NCBI RefSeq assembly: GCF_024746835.1
Contig: NZ_CP080531.1
Location: 1,426,001 to 1,490,000, forward strand
DNA: 64,000 nucleotides
Source of the DNA: Mesorhizobium sp. AR02
GTDB lineage: Bacteria; Pseudomonadota; Alphaproteobacteria; Rhizobiales; Rhizobiaceae
Direction: 5' to 3'
Part shown: positions 10,622 through 18,603 of the stretch, piece by piece
Position numbering within the stretch: the stretch's first letter is position 1
Layout: every line of letters starts with the position of its first letter
Notes under the pieces: generated by a model
What the model was told of the DNA's origin: nothing
The model's input: the letters and a program-made list of their open reading frames with translations, nothing else
The model's database searches: none
Position numbers and translations under genes: made by a program

Positions 10622-11041
10622 CTAGCGATCTTGTTTTCCCCAAGGGGCCCACCAAGGAAACGGCCAAGGTGCCGGGAGATTGTCGTATTTCATCGACTTT
10701 TCGGTCGGCGCTTTGGCGCCGTCGATTCTTGCCTCAACACTATTGGTTGAGCTGTGAACCCGTACCCCAATCACCCATGCGGGAACTGAAAACGCCTTGG
10801 TGACGCCAATTTTCGTGAAGACCTGCAGTACCAGACCGGTCGGCTGCGTTGCCACAAAATCGAGGTCGAGGATGCCGTCCTTCGGAGGAACAATGTAAAT
10901 CCACGGCGTGAGGTCGGGCAAAGACCACCCGCTTGTAGGAACCCACCCGCTGGCGGATACGGCTATCGCCGGCGGATTTTCCGGTATTACCAACAGTCCC
11001 TCAACGTGCACCTTGTCGATTGAATGGATACGCGACTGCAT
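10622..11041 (-). CDS. Hypothetical protein downstream of luxI
   Basis: A 139-aa frame without signal peptide or known domain. It looks beta-rich (PWIYIVPPKDGILDLDFVA, then LVLQVFTKIGV) and ends with a Trp/Pro-rich tail (PAPWPFPWWAPWG). It starts 45 bp after the luxI stop on the same strand and may be co-transcribed with it. I do not recognise the family. Confidence 0.6.
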   Translation of the reverse strand: MQSRIHSIDKVHVEGLLVIPENPPAIAVSASGWVPTSGWSLPDLTPWIYIVPPKDGILDLDFVATQPTGLVLQVFTKIGVTKAFSVPAWVIGVRVHSSTNSVEARIDGAKAPTEKSMKYDNLPAPWPFPWWAPWGKQDR

Positions 11042-11086
11042 AACTCTTCCCTCCCACTTGACGAACTTCTTGGCGGCCGCGCCCCC

Positions 11087-11746
11087 TTACAACAAGGCGC
11101 GCTCCGCCATCAGGTTGTTGTCTATGAATGGCAGCTGCGTTCCACGCCGCACCAGCAACGAGTGATCCACACCGAGTATTTTACGAACACTTTCCAGCGC
11201 CGCCTCATTCACCTCGATATAGGCGACGATATACCACTCACCGTTCTGTTCTCTCGCCATGCCCATGGGTTGGGCCCGCCACTTGAGCGCGCCGTGATGC
11301 GGCATGAAATAGGTTTCCTGGACGCCGCCCACCGCGGTGAGGCCCTCGTCGAGCGCGTATTCCATCACCGCGCAGCATAGCTGCGTCAGTGTCCCCCGCA
11401 GCCCGGTCGAACGTTTGTCGGGAACAACGAATGTGCGTGTCCATTCGGCCCAGTCGGGACGTCTGGGCACACCCGACTTTTCACACATGTGAGAAAAAAC
11501 CTCCGAGACCATATGCGGCTCGCTCGTTGGGATTAGTCGAGCCGAGGTCACCACGCGACCGTCTTCGATACCGAGCAAATACGTCGCCGCATCCGTATCG
11601 AACTGGTCCAGCTCGCGACCGTCTGGACTTGGAGGGCGCCAGTGTTTTTGATGCACGAAAAAGTCGTGCCGGCGGCGCAGAAACTCGTCGAATTCGTCTT
11701 CGTAGAGATGCTTGTTCAGCGCATTGACGACATGGACTTTTATCAT
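11087..11746 (-). CDS. Acyl-homoserine-lactone synthase, LuxI family
   Basis: Makes an N-acyl (or related) homoserine lactone signal from S-adenosylmethionine and an acyl donor; 219 aa, normal for LuxI. The conserved residues are all present near standard positions: Arg26, Phe30, Trp36, Asp47, Asp50, Arg70, Phe84, Glu101 and Arg104 (WAEWTRTF). GGGGG lies a few bases before the ATG at 11746. It is 83 bp downstream of a luxR-type gene on the same strand, and a lux-box palindrome lies between them. The acyl chain cannot be predicted. The opening HLYED and DGREIDQFD-like segments recall the BjaI/RpaI group, but this is only an impression. Confidence 0.92.
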   Translation of the reverse strand: MIKVHVVNALNKHLYEDEFDEFLRRRHDFFVHQKHWRPPSPDGRELDQFDTDAATYLLGIEDGRVVTSARLIPTSEPHMVSEVFSHMCEKSGVPRRPDWAEWTRTFVVPDKRSTGLRGTLTQLCCAVMEYALDEGLTAVGGVQETYFMPHHGALKWRAQPMGMAREQNGEWYIVAYIEVNEAALESVRKILGVDHSLLVRRGTQLPFIDNNLMAERALL

Positions 11747-11802
11747 TGCGCGATCCCCCGATCGATCTCGGAGGAATAGTTGCAGCCGCGCTAAAGTACG
11801 TC

Positions 11803-11822
11803 ACCTGTCCGATCGGACAGTT
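11803..11822. promoter_or_regulatory. lux-box operator upstream of luxI
   Basis: ACCTGTCCGATCGGACAGTT contains the perfect 16-bp palindrome CTGTCCGATCGGACAG (11805-11820). It matches the classical Vibrio fischeri lux box at 16 of 20 positions. Its centre is 66 bp upstream of the luxI start, a distance that suits a LuxR-type site overlapping the -35 region. It is the expected binding site of the LuxR protein encoded just upstream. Confidence 0.8.
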
Positions 11823-11829
11823 GACGCAG

Positions 11830-12552
11830 TTAAGGGTGGATCAGTCGCCTGCGCACGGCTTCAACGACAGCCTGCGTTGTGGTCGCGACGCCAAACGCCT
11901 CGCGCGCCCTCGTCGAGTGCCATTTGACCGTCCGCTCAGTCAGACCGAGGATCTGGGACGTTTCCGATGAGGTTTTGCCCGCCGCAGCCCATAAAAGCAC
12001 TTCCTTCTCCCTATCGGTCAGCGGGCCTTCGTCGCCGTCATCGTTGTTCGACAGGGCCTGGATCGACATGCCGGCATAGACCGCCATGGTGACCAGTTGC
12101 ACCTGCTGGCGTGGCGACAGGCTGCAACTCTTCTGCGAGGAGGCGAAGGACAGGACGGACTGCCAATGGTGGACGCTGAGCATCGGCACCGCAAAACCAC
12201 TCAAGATACCGAATTCCGTCGCTTCGCCCGCAACGCGTCTAGAGCCTTCCGTATCGGACCATTTCGCTGGGACATCGGCCCAGAGAAAAGGCTTCAGGGT
12301 CTTGGCCGAGTAAATGCAAACGCCATCGACAGCGGCATGCTCGGCCGCGACATAGCGCTCGAACCAGCCCGCCGGCCAGCCGTTCAGTTCAACCATCGGC
12401 GCCAGCTTCTGCCCGCCAAGGGGAACGCCGCTCAAGATAAGGTGCTCGAAGCCGAGATTCCTGACAGTCTCAAGCAGATCACCCAATAGCGGCCCGGTTG
12501 CTGTGTGCCTTCTGCAGCGTTCGACAAAGTCGAATACGTCTGAATCGATCAT
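11830..12552 (-). CDS. LuxR-family quorum-sensing regulator
   Basis: Signal-binding transcription factor of 240 aa. The N-terminal autoinducer domain keeps the residues aligning with LuxR Trp57, Tyr61, Asp70 and Trp85 (in GWFERYVAAEHAAVDG and FLWADV), but the usual Pro after the Asp is Gly. The C-terminal LuxR helix-turn-helix is LTDREKEVLLWAAAGKTSSE, continuing to LTERTVKWHSTRA. I prefer the ATG at 12552 because GGAGG lies 8 bases upstream; the frame is open to 12597. It should bind the lux box at 11803-11822 and activate luxI, giving positive feedback. Confidence 0.92.
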   Translation of the reverse strand: MIDSDVFDFVERCRRHTATGPLLGDLLETVRNLGFEHLILSGVPLGGQKLAPMVELNGWPAGWFERYVAAEHAAVDGVCIYSAKTLKPFLWADVPAKWSDTEGSRRVAGEATEFGILSGFAVPMLSVHHWQSVLSFASSQKSCSLSPRQQVQLVTMAVYAGMSIQALSNNDDGDEGPLTDREKEVLLWAAAGKTSSETSQILGLTERTVKWHSTRAREAFGVATTTQAVVEAVRRRLIHP

Positions 12553-12898
12553 GCCAGAGACCTCCAGCCTCCATGCCGCGATGCAAGTATAAGGCAATTC
12601 AGTAATTCCTAATATCCTAATAGAGCGATCGCTGTTTTGCCAACGGGCAAGGAGGGATCGATTGGCGTTTCTTGACGAACTTGCGGTGATTGCAGTCGAC
12701 TTGCCTGACCAAGATTCCCGGACGCATGCACGTAGCGAGACGCCCTGCTGTTGATTTCCGAACGTTTCCCGCGATTATCGGCAGGTCCGCGCAACCCGGC
12801 CGAAATCACTTTGCTCGCAACGGCCTACATCCGGATTCGATTTGCTTGGCGCCCCCTCAACCTTAGGGCAAACTTCCCGTGGGGCTGCAGGAGGTGAA
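12553..12898. other. Intergenic region upstream of luxR
   Basis: A 346-bp gap between divergent genes. It must hold the luxR promoter; TATACT on the minus strand (12586-12591) is a possible -10 without a convincing -35. A 66-codon minus frame at 12609-12809 has no gene-like features. The right end carries the strong ribosome-binding site of the next gene. Confidence 0.4.
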
Positions 12899-13339
12899 AT
12901 GAGAGCACGTGCAGCGACGCTCGGGGATCTCGAGGATGTCTTTCATGGCCTGTCCAAACGGATGTCGGACGAATACGCGGCGGCCGGCAAGGACAGCAAG
13001 ATTGCCTACGACAATCTGATGATGAATCTGAAGGAGGGCCGGGCGCACGCGCTGATCGAGGGCGAAAAGGCCGTGGCGATCATCGCCTGGCATGAGAACA
13101 GCGACGCCGCCGATACGCTGTTTGCCGCGCAGGAGGATTTCTTCCGGGGCTCGACCGTGCGTTTCTGCAAGCGGCACATCAGGCATATCCAGGCGCTCGC
13201 CGGCAACCTTCCCATCCACTCGCGCAGCTGGCTGCAGGGGCCTGACGTCGCCAGATGGTTCGGCATTATCGGTTATGTCGAGCGCGGCCAGGAAAACGGC
13301 GCCAACCTGTTCGAACTGCCACCAGCCCGCGCTGCATAG
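12899..13339 (+). CDS. Hypothetical protein, possible phage gp13/GNAT-like
   Basis: A 146-aa soluble protein. The start at 12899 is set by GGAGG a few bases upstream. The layout (MRARAATLGDLEDVFHGLSK at the N-terminus, HALIEGEKAVAIIAWHEN in the middle, then RWFGIIGYVERG near the end) resembles small GNAT-like acetyltransferase folds. It also recalls the T7 gp13-like phage family (DUF2833), where a closing FLKTIGAVF-type motif occupies the same place. This is a weak similarity by eye. It is isolated between the lux genes and a sulfotransferase-like gene, consistent with phage-derived or accessory DNA. Confidence 0.6.
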   Translation: MRARAATLGDLEDVFHGLSKRMSDEYAAAGKDSKIAYDNLMMNLKEGRAHALIEGEKAVAIIAWHENSDAADTLFAAQEDFFRGSTVRFCKRHIRHIQALAGNLPIHSRSWLQGPDVARWFGIIGYVERGQENGANLFELPPARAA

Positions 13340-13436
13340 AACCGCGGGTGACCTGTTGGTCTGCGCCGGCATTTGGCCTTGAGGCTGTCGCGGAGGCCTC
13401 GAGGAGCCGCCCCATCCGCGGTTTTGCGGGTGCAGC

Positions 13437-14180
13437 CTAGCGCCCGAAAATGGCTTTCATCAGCGGCAGTCTGAAGCGGCCACTCGAGGGGCGTGGTGCG
13501 GCTTCTTTCGTAATCCCGCGGCGCTTCTCCTGCGCGATGGACTCCAACTCCCGGAACAATCCAGCGTCATAGAACCGAAAGGCCTCGACTTTTCGGAACG
13601 CCTTGACACCGGCATTCGCGGTCCACTCCTCGCCGCCCTGCTTGGTGACAGCGACGTGGGTTTCGTTCTTCACAATGCGTGCCAGACGTTCTTCATCCGG
13701 TTTCTCTCCTGGTGCAAAGAACGGGATGACCCTCCTCATGGTCCCTTGCGCGTCGGACACAAAATCCTCGTATCCCACCAACAGGCGCTCGAATTTAATC
13801 CGGCTATCCACCCACTTTGCCATAAAGGCAGCCCATCCATCGGTTCGGATGAGTGCGAATTCTTTAAAGCTTTCCTTGGTGTCCTCGCCGCCGTCCAGGA
13901 GATACAGTTCAAAGTCCGATACGGTTCCAGGCATGAACGACCGATGCTGGACCAGATAAGGAACATCCGGCAGGATCCGCCCCGATAGATCGAAATCGTG
14001 GTTCTTCGAGAATTTGACCCCCGGCCGGATGCACGGGAAGGTGCGACAACAATCAGGATTATCAGTGGGGTAAAACAGGCAGTAATTGAAATCGTTGCCG
14101 AAATAGCTCAGGGCAAGCCGATGCATCAGGTGATGTCCACTGCGTGGCCAGCTTATGCCAGCGACGTATCTGATTTTCAC
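13437..14180 (-). CDS. Sulfotransferase-like protein
   Basis: A 247-aa protein with a near-N-terminal motif SWPRSGHHLMHRL, which corresponds to the PAPS 5'-phosphosulfate loop (P-R/K-S-G) of sulfotransferases. Later segments such as LLVGYEDFVSDAQGTMRRVI match the position of the conserved Y-E-D-L segment of the family. It would transfer sulfate from PAPS to an unknown acceptor. It is monocistronic here and converges with the gene at 12899-13339. I am fairly sure of the family and know nothing about the substrate. Confidence 0.65.
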   Translation of the reverse strand: MKIRYVAGISWPRSGHHLMHRLALSYFGNDFNYCLFYPTDNPDCCRTFPCIRPGVKFSKNHDFDLSGRILPDVPYLVQHRSFMPGTVSDFELYLLDGGEDTKESFKEFALIRTDGWAAFMAKWVDSRIKFERLLVGYEDFVSDAQGTMRRVIPFFAPGEKPDEERLARIVKNETHVAVTKQGGEEWTANAGVKAFRKVEAFRFYDAGLFRELESIAQEKRRGITKEAAPRPSSGRFRLPLMKAIFGR

Positions 14181-14276
14181 TTTGGATGATCCCCGAGTCT
14201 GCCCTCTTTTGATATCGATCTAGCTAGCTGGCGAACTTAGAGAAGTCTACCGACTTTGACGGGTACCTCCTGACAT

Positions 14277-15213
14277 TTAGAACCGCCTGACGGCGAACGC
14301 CGCCTGCACCGCGCGGTTGACCGTCACCGGCAGGATCGACATGTGGTTTTCGCTGGCATGCAGCTCAAAGCGTGCGCGCACTCCAGGCAGCGCGCCGAGG
14401 CACTCGGCCATCTGCCGCGCGAATTCATCGGTGCGTGTCAGCTTTTTCTGCCGGAGGCGCTTTTCCTCGTCCTCCGCGCCGACCTGGAATGGCGCGAGCT
14501 TGTCCGTCTCGTACTCGCCGGCCGACAGGATCACGTCCGCCGTCAGGCCATTGGGGACAGCCGTCGAAAGCTTCGAGGAAGCGATCGATGGCGCGATCTT
14601 CCCAATAAATGGCGGGGCTTGCCGCGATGAAGGTCCGGAACGAGAGCGGGCGCGTGAACAAGGCGTAGAGTGCGAACAGGCCGCCGAAGGAATGGCCGTA
14701 GAGCGCCTGGCGCTTGTCATCGATCCTGGTCCGGCTGGCGACCCAGGGCTTCAGTTCTTCCTCGATGAAGGCGAGAAAATCCCCTGCCCCGCCGGTCCTG
14801 ACTTCTGATGTGCCCTCGTAGAAGGGCGGATAGGTCTTGCCCGGCGGCGGGCCGAGGTCCCAGGAGCGGCGCAGCGGGTCATAGGCGCCCGCGACGGGAT
14901 AGCCGATGGCGACGATGACGCCCCAGCCGACATTGGTGCCCAGGGGATAGAAGGCCTGCGCGCGCATGGCGTCGACCGCCGTGCCGATGACGGCGTTGTC
15001 GTCGGTCATGTAGAGCACCGGCCAGCCGGCCTCGGGCGCCGGCCCTGACGGCACATGGATGAAGACCCGCCACGGGTCGCCGCCCGCTCTCTGTTCTGAC
15101 GCAATTCCGGACGAAAAACCGCTACCCACTTTTCCTGGAATTGCTCTGGGACCAAGATCGTGGACGGTGGTGTCGGCGATCAGGGCGGGCGATGCCTTCG
15201 GCGGGGCAGACAT
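14277..15213 (-). pseudogene. Frameshifted alpha/beta-hydrolase, ferric-siderophore esterase type
   Basis: Serine esterase of the IroE/BesA-like group, expected to release iron by hydrolysing an imported siderophore. From the ATG at 15213 the frame contains the nucleophile elbow GHSFGG and continues to DRFLEAFDG. The rest (GLTADVILSAGEYETDKLAP, and the catalytic His in SENHMS) is in another frame. Removing one C from the C4 run at 14553-14556 joins the two halves smoothly. It is 21 bp downstream of fhuB on the same strand. A homopolymer sequencing error is as likely as true inactivation. Confidence 0.7.
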
Positions 15214-15234
15214 GGCTTTCTCCACGGGGCAAAA

Positions 15235-17283
15235 TCAGCGGCGGCGCAAGAGCCACATCAGCACCGGGCCGCCGATCAGCGTGGCGACGAGGCCGGCCGG
15301 GATCTGGCGCGGAAAGATGGCGGTGCGGCCGATCCAGTCGGCGCAGACCATGATCAGCGCGCCCACGAGCACCGCGCCGATGGCTTGCGGCAGCGCGCGG
15401 GACAGGCCGAGGCGGCGTGCCAGGTGCGGCGCCATCAGGCCGATGAAGGTCAGCGGCCCGACGACAAGGGTCGAGGCGGCAGTGAGCGCTGCAACCATCA
15501 GAAGCACCAGAAGCCGCGTTGCCCTGAGGTTGACGCCAAGGCTTTGCACTGCGGCCGATCCGAGCGGCAGCATGTCCAGCCAGCGCATGAAGAGCGGGGC
15601 TGCCAGGAACAGGCAAAAGGCGATGGTCGAGGTTAAAAACGCCGAGTTCGCGTCGACGCCATAGGTCGAACCGGTGAGCCAGTTGAGCAAAAGCATAGCG
15701 CGCGGGTCGCCGGTGGCGGTGAGCACCAGGATCAGCGCGTCGAACAGGGCGGTCAGGGCGACGCCGGCAAGCAGCAGCCGCTCCGGCGCATAGGCGGCGC
15801 GACGGCCAATCGCCAGCGTCACCAGCAAAGCGGCGAAGGCACCAATGGTGGCGGCCACGGTCTGGACGGCACGGCCGGCATCGGACAGCGAAAACAGCGC
15901 CACCATCATGCCGAGCGCGGCACCGGCGCTGATGCCGAGCACTTCGGGGCTGGCCATCGGATTGCCGGTCAACCGCTGCATCATCAGTCCGGCCAACGCC
16001 AGCATGGCGCCGGCCGCCAGCGCGGCGGACACTCTGGGCAGCCGCCAGGACAGCAAGGGGTGCAACCGGTCGCCGGACGCGAATGCCCAGCCATGCGGCC
16101 CCGGCGCGTAAAGCAAGGCCAGCCCGAGCAACACAAGCAGGACGCCGCCGATCGCCGCCAGCACGAGGGCGGAGTGACGGGCGCGCGGCAGGCGCTCCGA
16201 ATCGAGCGCCGGTGTTTCCAGGCCGAGCGAAAGGCGCGGCAGCAGCCAGAGCAGCAGCGGCGCGCCGAGAAGCGCTGTCATCGCGCCGGTCGGCAGCAGG
16301 TCGCCTTGCGGGCCTGTCGCGATCTGCACGCCCTGGTCGGCGGCCCAAAGCAAGGCACCGCCGATGAGCGGCGCCATCACCAGCTGCTGGCCAAGCCGCC
16401 GGGCGCCGCCGATGCGGGCGAGCGTCGCGGCGACGAAACCGACGAAACCGACGACGCCGACGGCGGCGACGACAAAGGCGATCAGCGCAACCGCCGCCGC
16501 CAGTTCGGCGAAGCGATAGGCGCCGAGCGGGACGCCCAGGCTGCGCGCGCCTTCATCGTCGAGGCCAAGCAAGGTCAGCGGCCGCACCATCAGGCCGATC
16601 AACAGCGCGGCGGCGCCCAGGCGCGGCAGGAGCCACAGCGTCGTCGACCAATCCTGCTGGCCGAGCGAACCGGCGCCCCAGATGAACAGGCTGGCCAGCC
16701 ATTCATGCCGCAGCACCACCAGGGCAGCACCAATGGCGCCGGCATAGAGGCTGACGACCAGCCCGGCGAGCACCACCGAGAGCGGCGACAGGCCCTTGTG
16801 CCACGACAGCGCGAAGACCGCGGCGAGAGCCGTGAAGGCGCCGGCAAGCGCCACCCATTCGCGGCCGTAGGCAAGCAGGGACGGCGCAAGAAGCGTCGCC
16901 AGCGCCAGCGCCAGATGGGCGCCGGCCGAGACGCCGACAGTTTCGGGCGAGGCGAGCGGGTTGCGCAGGACCTGTTGCAGCACCGTCCCGGCCAATCCGA
17001 GGGCCGCGCCGCAGAGAAGGCTGACGGCGAGCCTGGGCAGGAAGGCATAGTGGACGAGCACCTGCCGCATGTCGTCGATATCGGGGTTTGCGAGCGCATC
17101 GAGCCAGAGCGCCGGCGGCAATTGCACGACGAGGTTCGAGAGGGTCGCTGCGGCTGCAGCGCCAAGAAGCACGACGCAAAGCAGAATCGCGCCCAGGGGA
17201 TATCTGTCTGATAGGCGAGCCGTCGACCCACGACCGGTGATGAGGCTGGTGTCGTCGGACAGGATTGCTTGCTGCTCAGCCAC
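15235..17283 (-). CDS. fhuB: Fused ferric-siderophore ABC permease FhuB
   Basis: Inner-membrane permease for iron(III)-hydroxamate-type siderophores, 682 aa, the double length typical of FhuB. It consists of two homologous halves of about 330 residues. The same signature occurs in each: GLAGTVLQQVLRNPLASPET with VGVSAGAHLAL in the first, and ALAGLMMQRLTGNPMASPEV with LGISAGAALGM in the second. About 20 hydrophobic segments are expected. It overlaps the fhuD stop by 8 bp. No FhuC-type ATPase gene is adjacent, so the ATPase must be encoded elsewhere. Confidence 0.93.
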   Translation of the reverse strand: MAEQQAILSDDTSLITGRGSTARLSDRYPLGAILLCVVLLGAAAAATLSNLVVQLPPALWLDALANPDIDDMRQVLVHYAFLPRLAVSLLCGAALGLAGTVLQQVLRNPLASPETVGVSAGAHLALALATLLAPSLLAYGREWVALAGAFTALAAVFALSWHKGLSPLSVVLAGLVVSLYAGAIGAALVVLRHEWLASLFIWGAGSLGQQDWSTTLWLLPRLGAAALLIGLMVRPLTLLGLDDEGARSLGVPLGAYRFAELAAAVALIAFVVAAVGVVGFVGFVAATLARIGGARRLGQQLVMAPLIGGALLWAADQGVQIATGPQGDLLPTGAMTALLGAPLLLWLLPRLSLGLETPALDSERLPRARHSALVLAAIGGVLLVLLGLALLYAPGPHGWAFASGDRLHPLLSWRLPRVSAALAAGAMLALAGLMMQRLTGNPMASPEVLGISAGAALGMMVALFSLSDAGRAVQTVAATIGAFAALLVTLAIGRRAAYAPERLLLAGVALTALFDALILVLTATGDPRAMLLLNWLTGSTYGVDANSAFLTSTIAFCLFLAAPLFMRWLDMLPLGSAAVQSLGVNLRATRLLVLLMVAALTAASTLVVGPLTFIGLMAPHLARRLGLSRALPQAIGAVLVGALIMVCADWIGRTAIFPRQIPAGLVATLIGGPVLMWLLRRR

Positions 17284-18250
17284 CGGCGTGCTCCGCCGTC
17301 AGCGCCGCGGCCAGCAGCCGGGCAAAGCGGCTCGCCGAAGGCAGCGCGCCGAACATCAGCGCTGGGGCAAGGCGCATGATCGAGCGGTTGCGCACGAAAG
17401 GCATGGCGTTCCAGACCGGGCTTTCGGTCAGCGTGCCGCCCGCCCCTTCGGGCAGGGGCTCGAGATAGGCAAGACGCGCATCGCTTGACGTCGCCAGGCC
17501 GTCGATGCCGACGGTTGCAAACCCCCAGTAATTGGTCTCGCCGGTCCAGGCGTTGCGGATGCCGATGCGGTCGAACACCGCCTGGAACAGGCTTTTCTCG
17601 CCATAGACACGCACATTGCGCGGATCGAGAAAGCTGACGGCGTAGATCGGCCGCGCCGAAAGCGGTTCCAGCCTCTGCCTGACATCGGAGAAACAGGCTT
17701 CCGTCGCCGCGATCAGCGTTTCGCCTTCGCTTTCCTTGCCGACCAGTGCTGCAAGTTGCCGGGTCGCCTCGATGGCGCGCCGATAGGGCTGGCCGTCCGG
17801 CGTGTAGATGCCAATCGTCGTCACCGGTGCCACGCGTTCGAGCAGCGGCTTGATGCCGTCGAGATAGGGAGTGGAGAGGATGACGTCGGGGCGAAGCTGC
17901 TGCAGGAATTCGAGATTCGGCTCCAAGATCGTGCCGATATCGGCAACCTCAGGTGGCAGTTGCGGCTCGACCACCCACTTCTCCCAGACTTCATGGTCAG
18001 CGACGGCGACCGGCGTGACGCCGAGCATCAGCAAGGTCTCCGCCAGCCCGTCGTCCAGGCAGACGATGCGCAGCGGCTTCGCCGCGGCCGCCCGTGGCAT
18101 GAGTGCGGCCAAGGGCAGCCCGAGCAGCGCGAGCGCGCCGCGCCGGGTCATCCGGCCGCGCGTGCGAATGGCTGTCCCGCCGGGCTGGGTTTCCTGGTCT
18201 GTTTCCAATTTGGCGTGCCTGTCTGCGGAATCTGGCTTTGAGCGGCCCAT
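17276..18250 (-). CDS. fhuD: Iron-siderophore-binding protein FhuD-like
   Basis: Periplasmic substrate-binding protein of the FhuD/BtuF class, 324 aa from the ATG at 18250. A twin-arginine-like signal begins at residue 34 (MTRRGALALLGLPLAALMP), followed by the mature KPLRIVCLDDGLAETLLMLG, so Tat export is likely. RPDVILSTPYLDG is the usual hinge-region segment. No ribosome-binding site precedes the 18250 ATG; a perfect-arm palindrome ends 5 bp before it. The real start could be the Met at 18151, or the mRNA could be leaderless. It is translationally linked to fhuB. Confidence 0.88.
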   Translation of the reverse strand: MGRSKPDSADRHAKLETDQETQPGGTAIRTRGRMTRRGALALLGLPLAALMPRAAAAKPLRIVCLDDGLAETLLMLGVTPVAVADHEVWEKWVVEPQLPPEVADIGTILEPNLEFLQQLRPDVILSTPYLDGIKPLLERVAPVTTIGIYTPDGQPYRRAIEATRQLAALVGKESEGETLIAATEACFSDVRQRLEPLSARPIYAVSFLDPRNVRVYGEKSLFQAVFDRIGIRNAWTGETNYWGFATVGIDGLATSSDARLAYLEPLPEGAGGTLTESPVWNAMPFVRNRSIMRLAPALMFGALPSASRFARLLAAALTAEHAGG

Positions 18251-18255
18251 GTCGG

Positions 18256-18285
18256 TTGACTATGAAACATGACTTTCATAGTCAA
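18256..18285. promoter_or_regulatory. Perfect 12-bp inverted repeat at fhuD promoter
   Basis: TTGACTATGAAA (18256-18267) and TTTCATAGTCAA (18274-18285) form perfect 12-bp arms around a 6-bp spacer. On the minus strand the outer TTGACT resembles a -35 box, and the second arm supplies an ATAGTC or CATAGT hexamer about 16-17 bp later. The site therefore covers the whole likely fhuD promoter. Position and gene context suggest an iron-responsive operator (RirA, Fur/Mur or Irr), but it matches none of those consensus sites well enough for me to name the regulator. Confidence 0.6.
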
Positions 18286-18603
18286 GATTTAAGTTGCAGC
18301 CGGAAGTCAACAATCTGCCGACTTACGTTGGGCGCTGCGACTCCCCGCCGCAGTCGCGTAGCGCATGCCGACGCCGAATTGATCGGCGGCATCATCTTTT
18401 CCCCGCGAACAGGGTCTATAGGGAGTGCGATGACGGCGCGCTATCCGAGCGCGGACGCATGTTGCAGGCGAGCCACGTGGCCTAAAAAGCGGTGACAAGC
18501 GCCGCCGGAACGTGTTGAAGACGACGGTCAATGCGGTGAGGGACGTTCGATCGGGTTGCACTCGGCAAGTGTTGATGGTTTGTTGCCGGTCAGCGGAGAA
18601 TGA
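18286..18603. other. Intergenic region without clear gene
   Basis: A 318-bp gap between the divergent fhuD promoter and the small membrane-protein gene. A 106-codon minus frame over 18307-18627 is Arg/Ser-rich and looks like chance coding. GGAG close to 18595 serves the next gene. I see no other structure. Confidence 0.4.

Noticed and set aside
12609..12809. 66-codon minus-strand frame upstream of luxR
   Set aside because: No ribosome-binding site or domain; lies in the promoter gap.
8702..14276. Direct repeat of the tRNA-Phe 3' end marking the far island boundary
   Set aside because: I looked for the GGTTCGAATCC/CTCTGGGC sequence further on and saw no convincing copy. The element may have lost that end, or the boundary may lie elsewhere.
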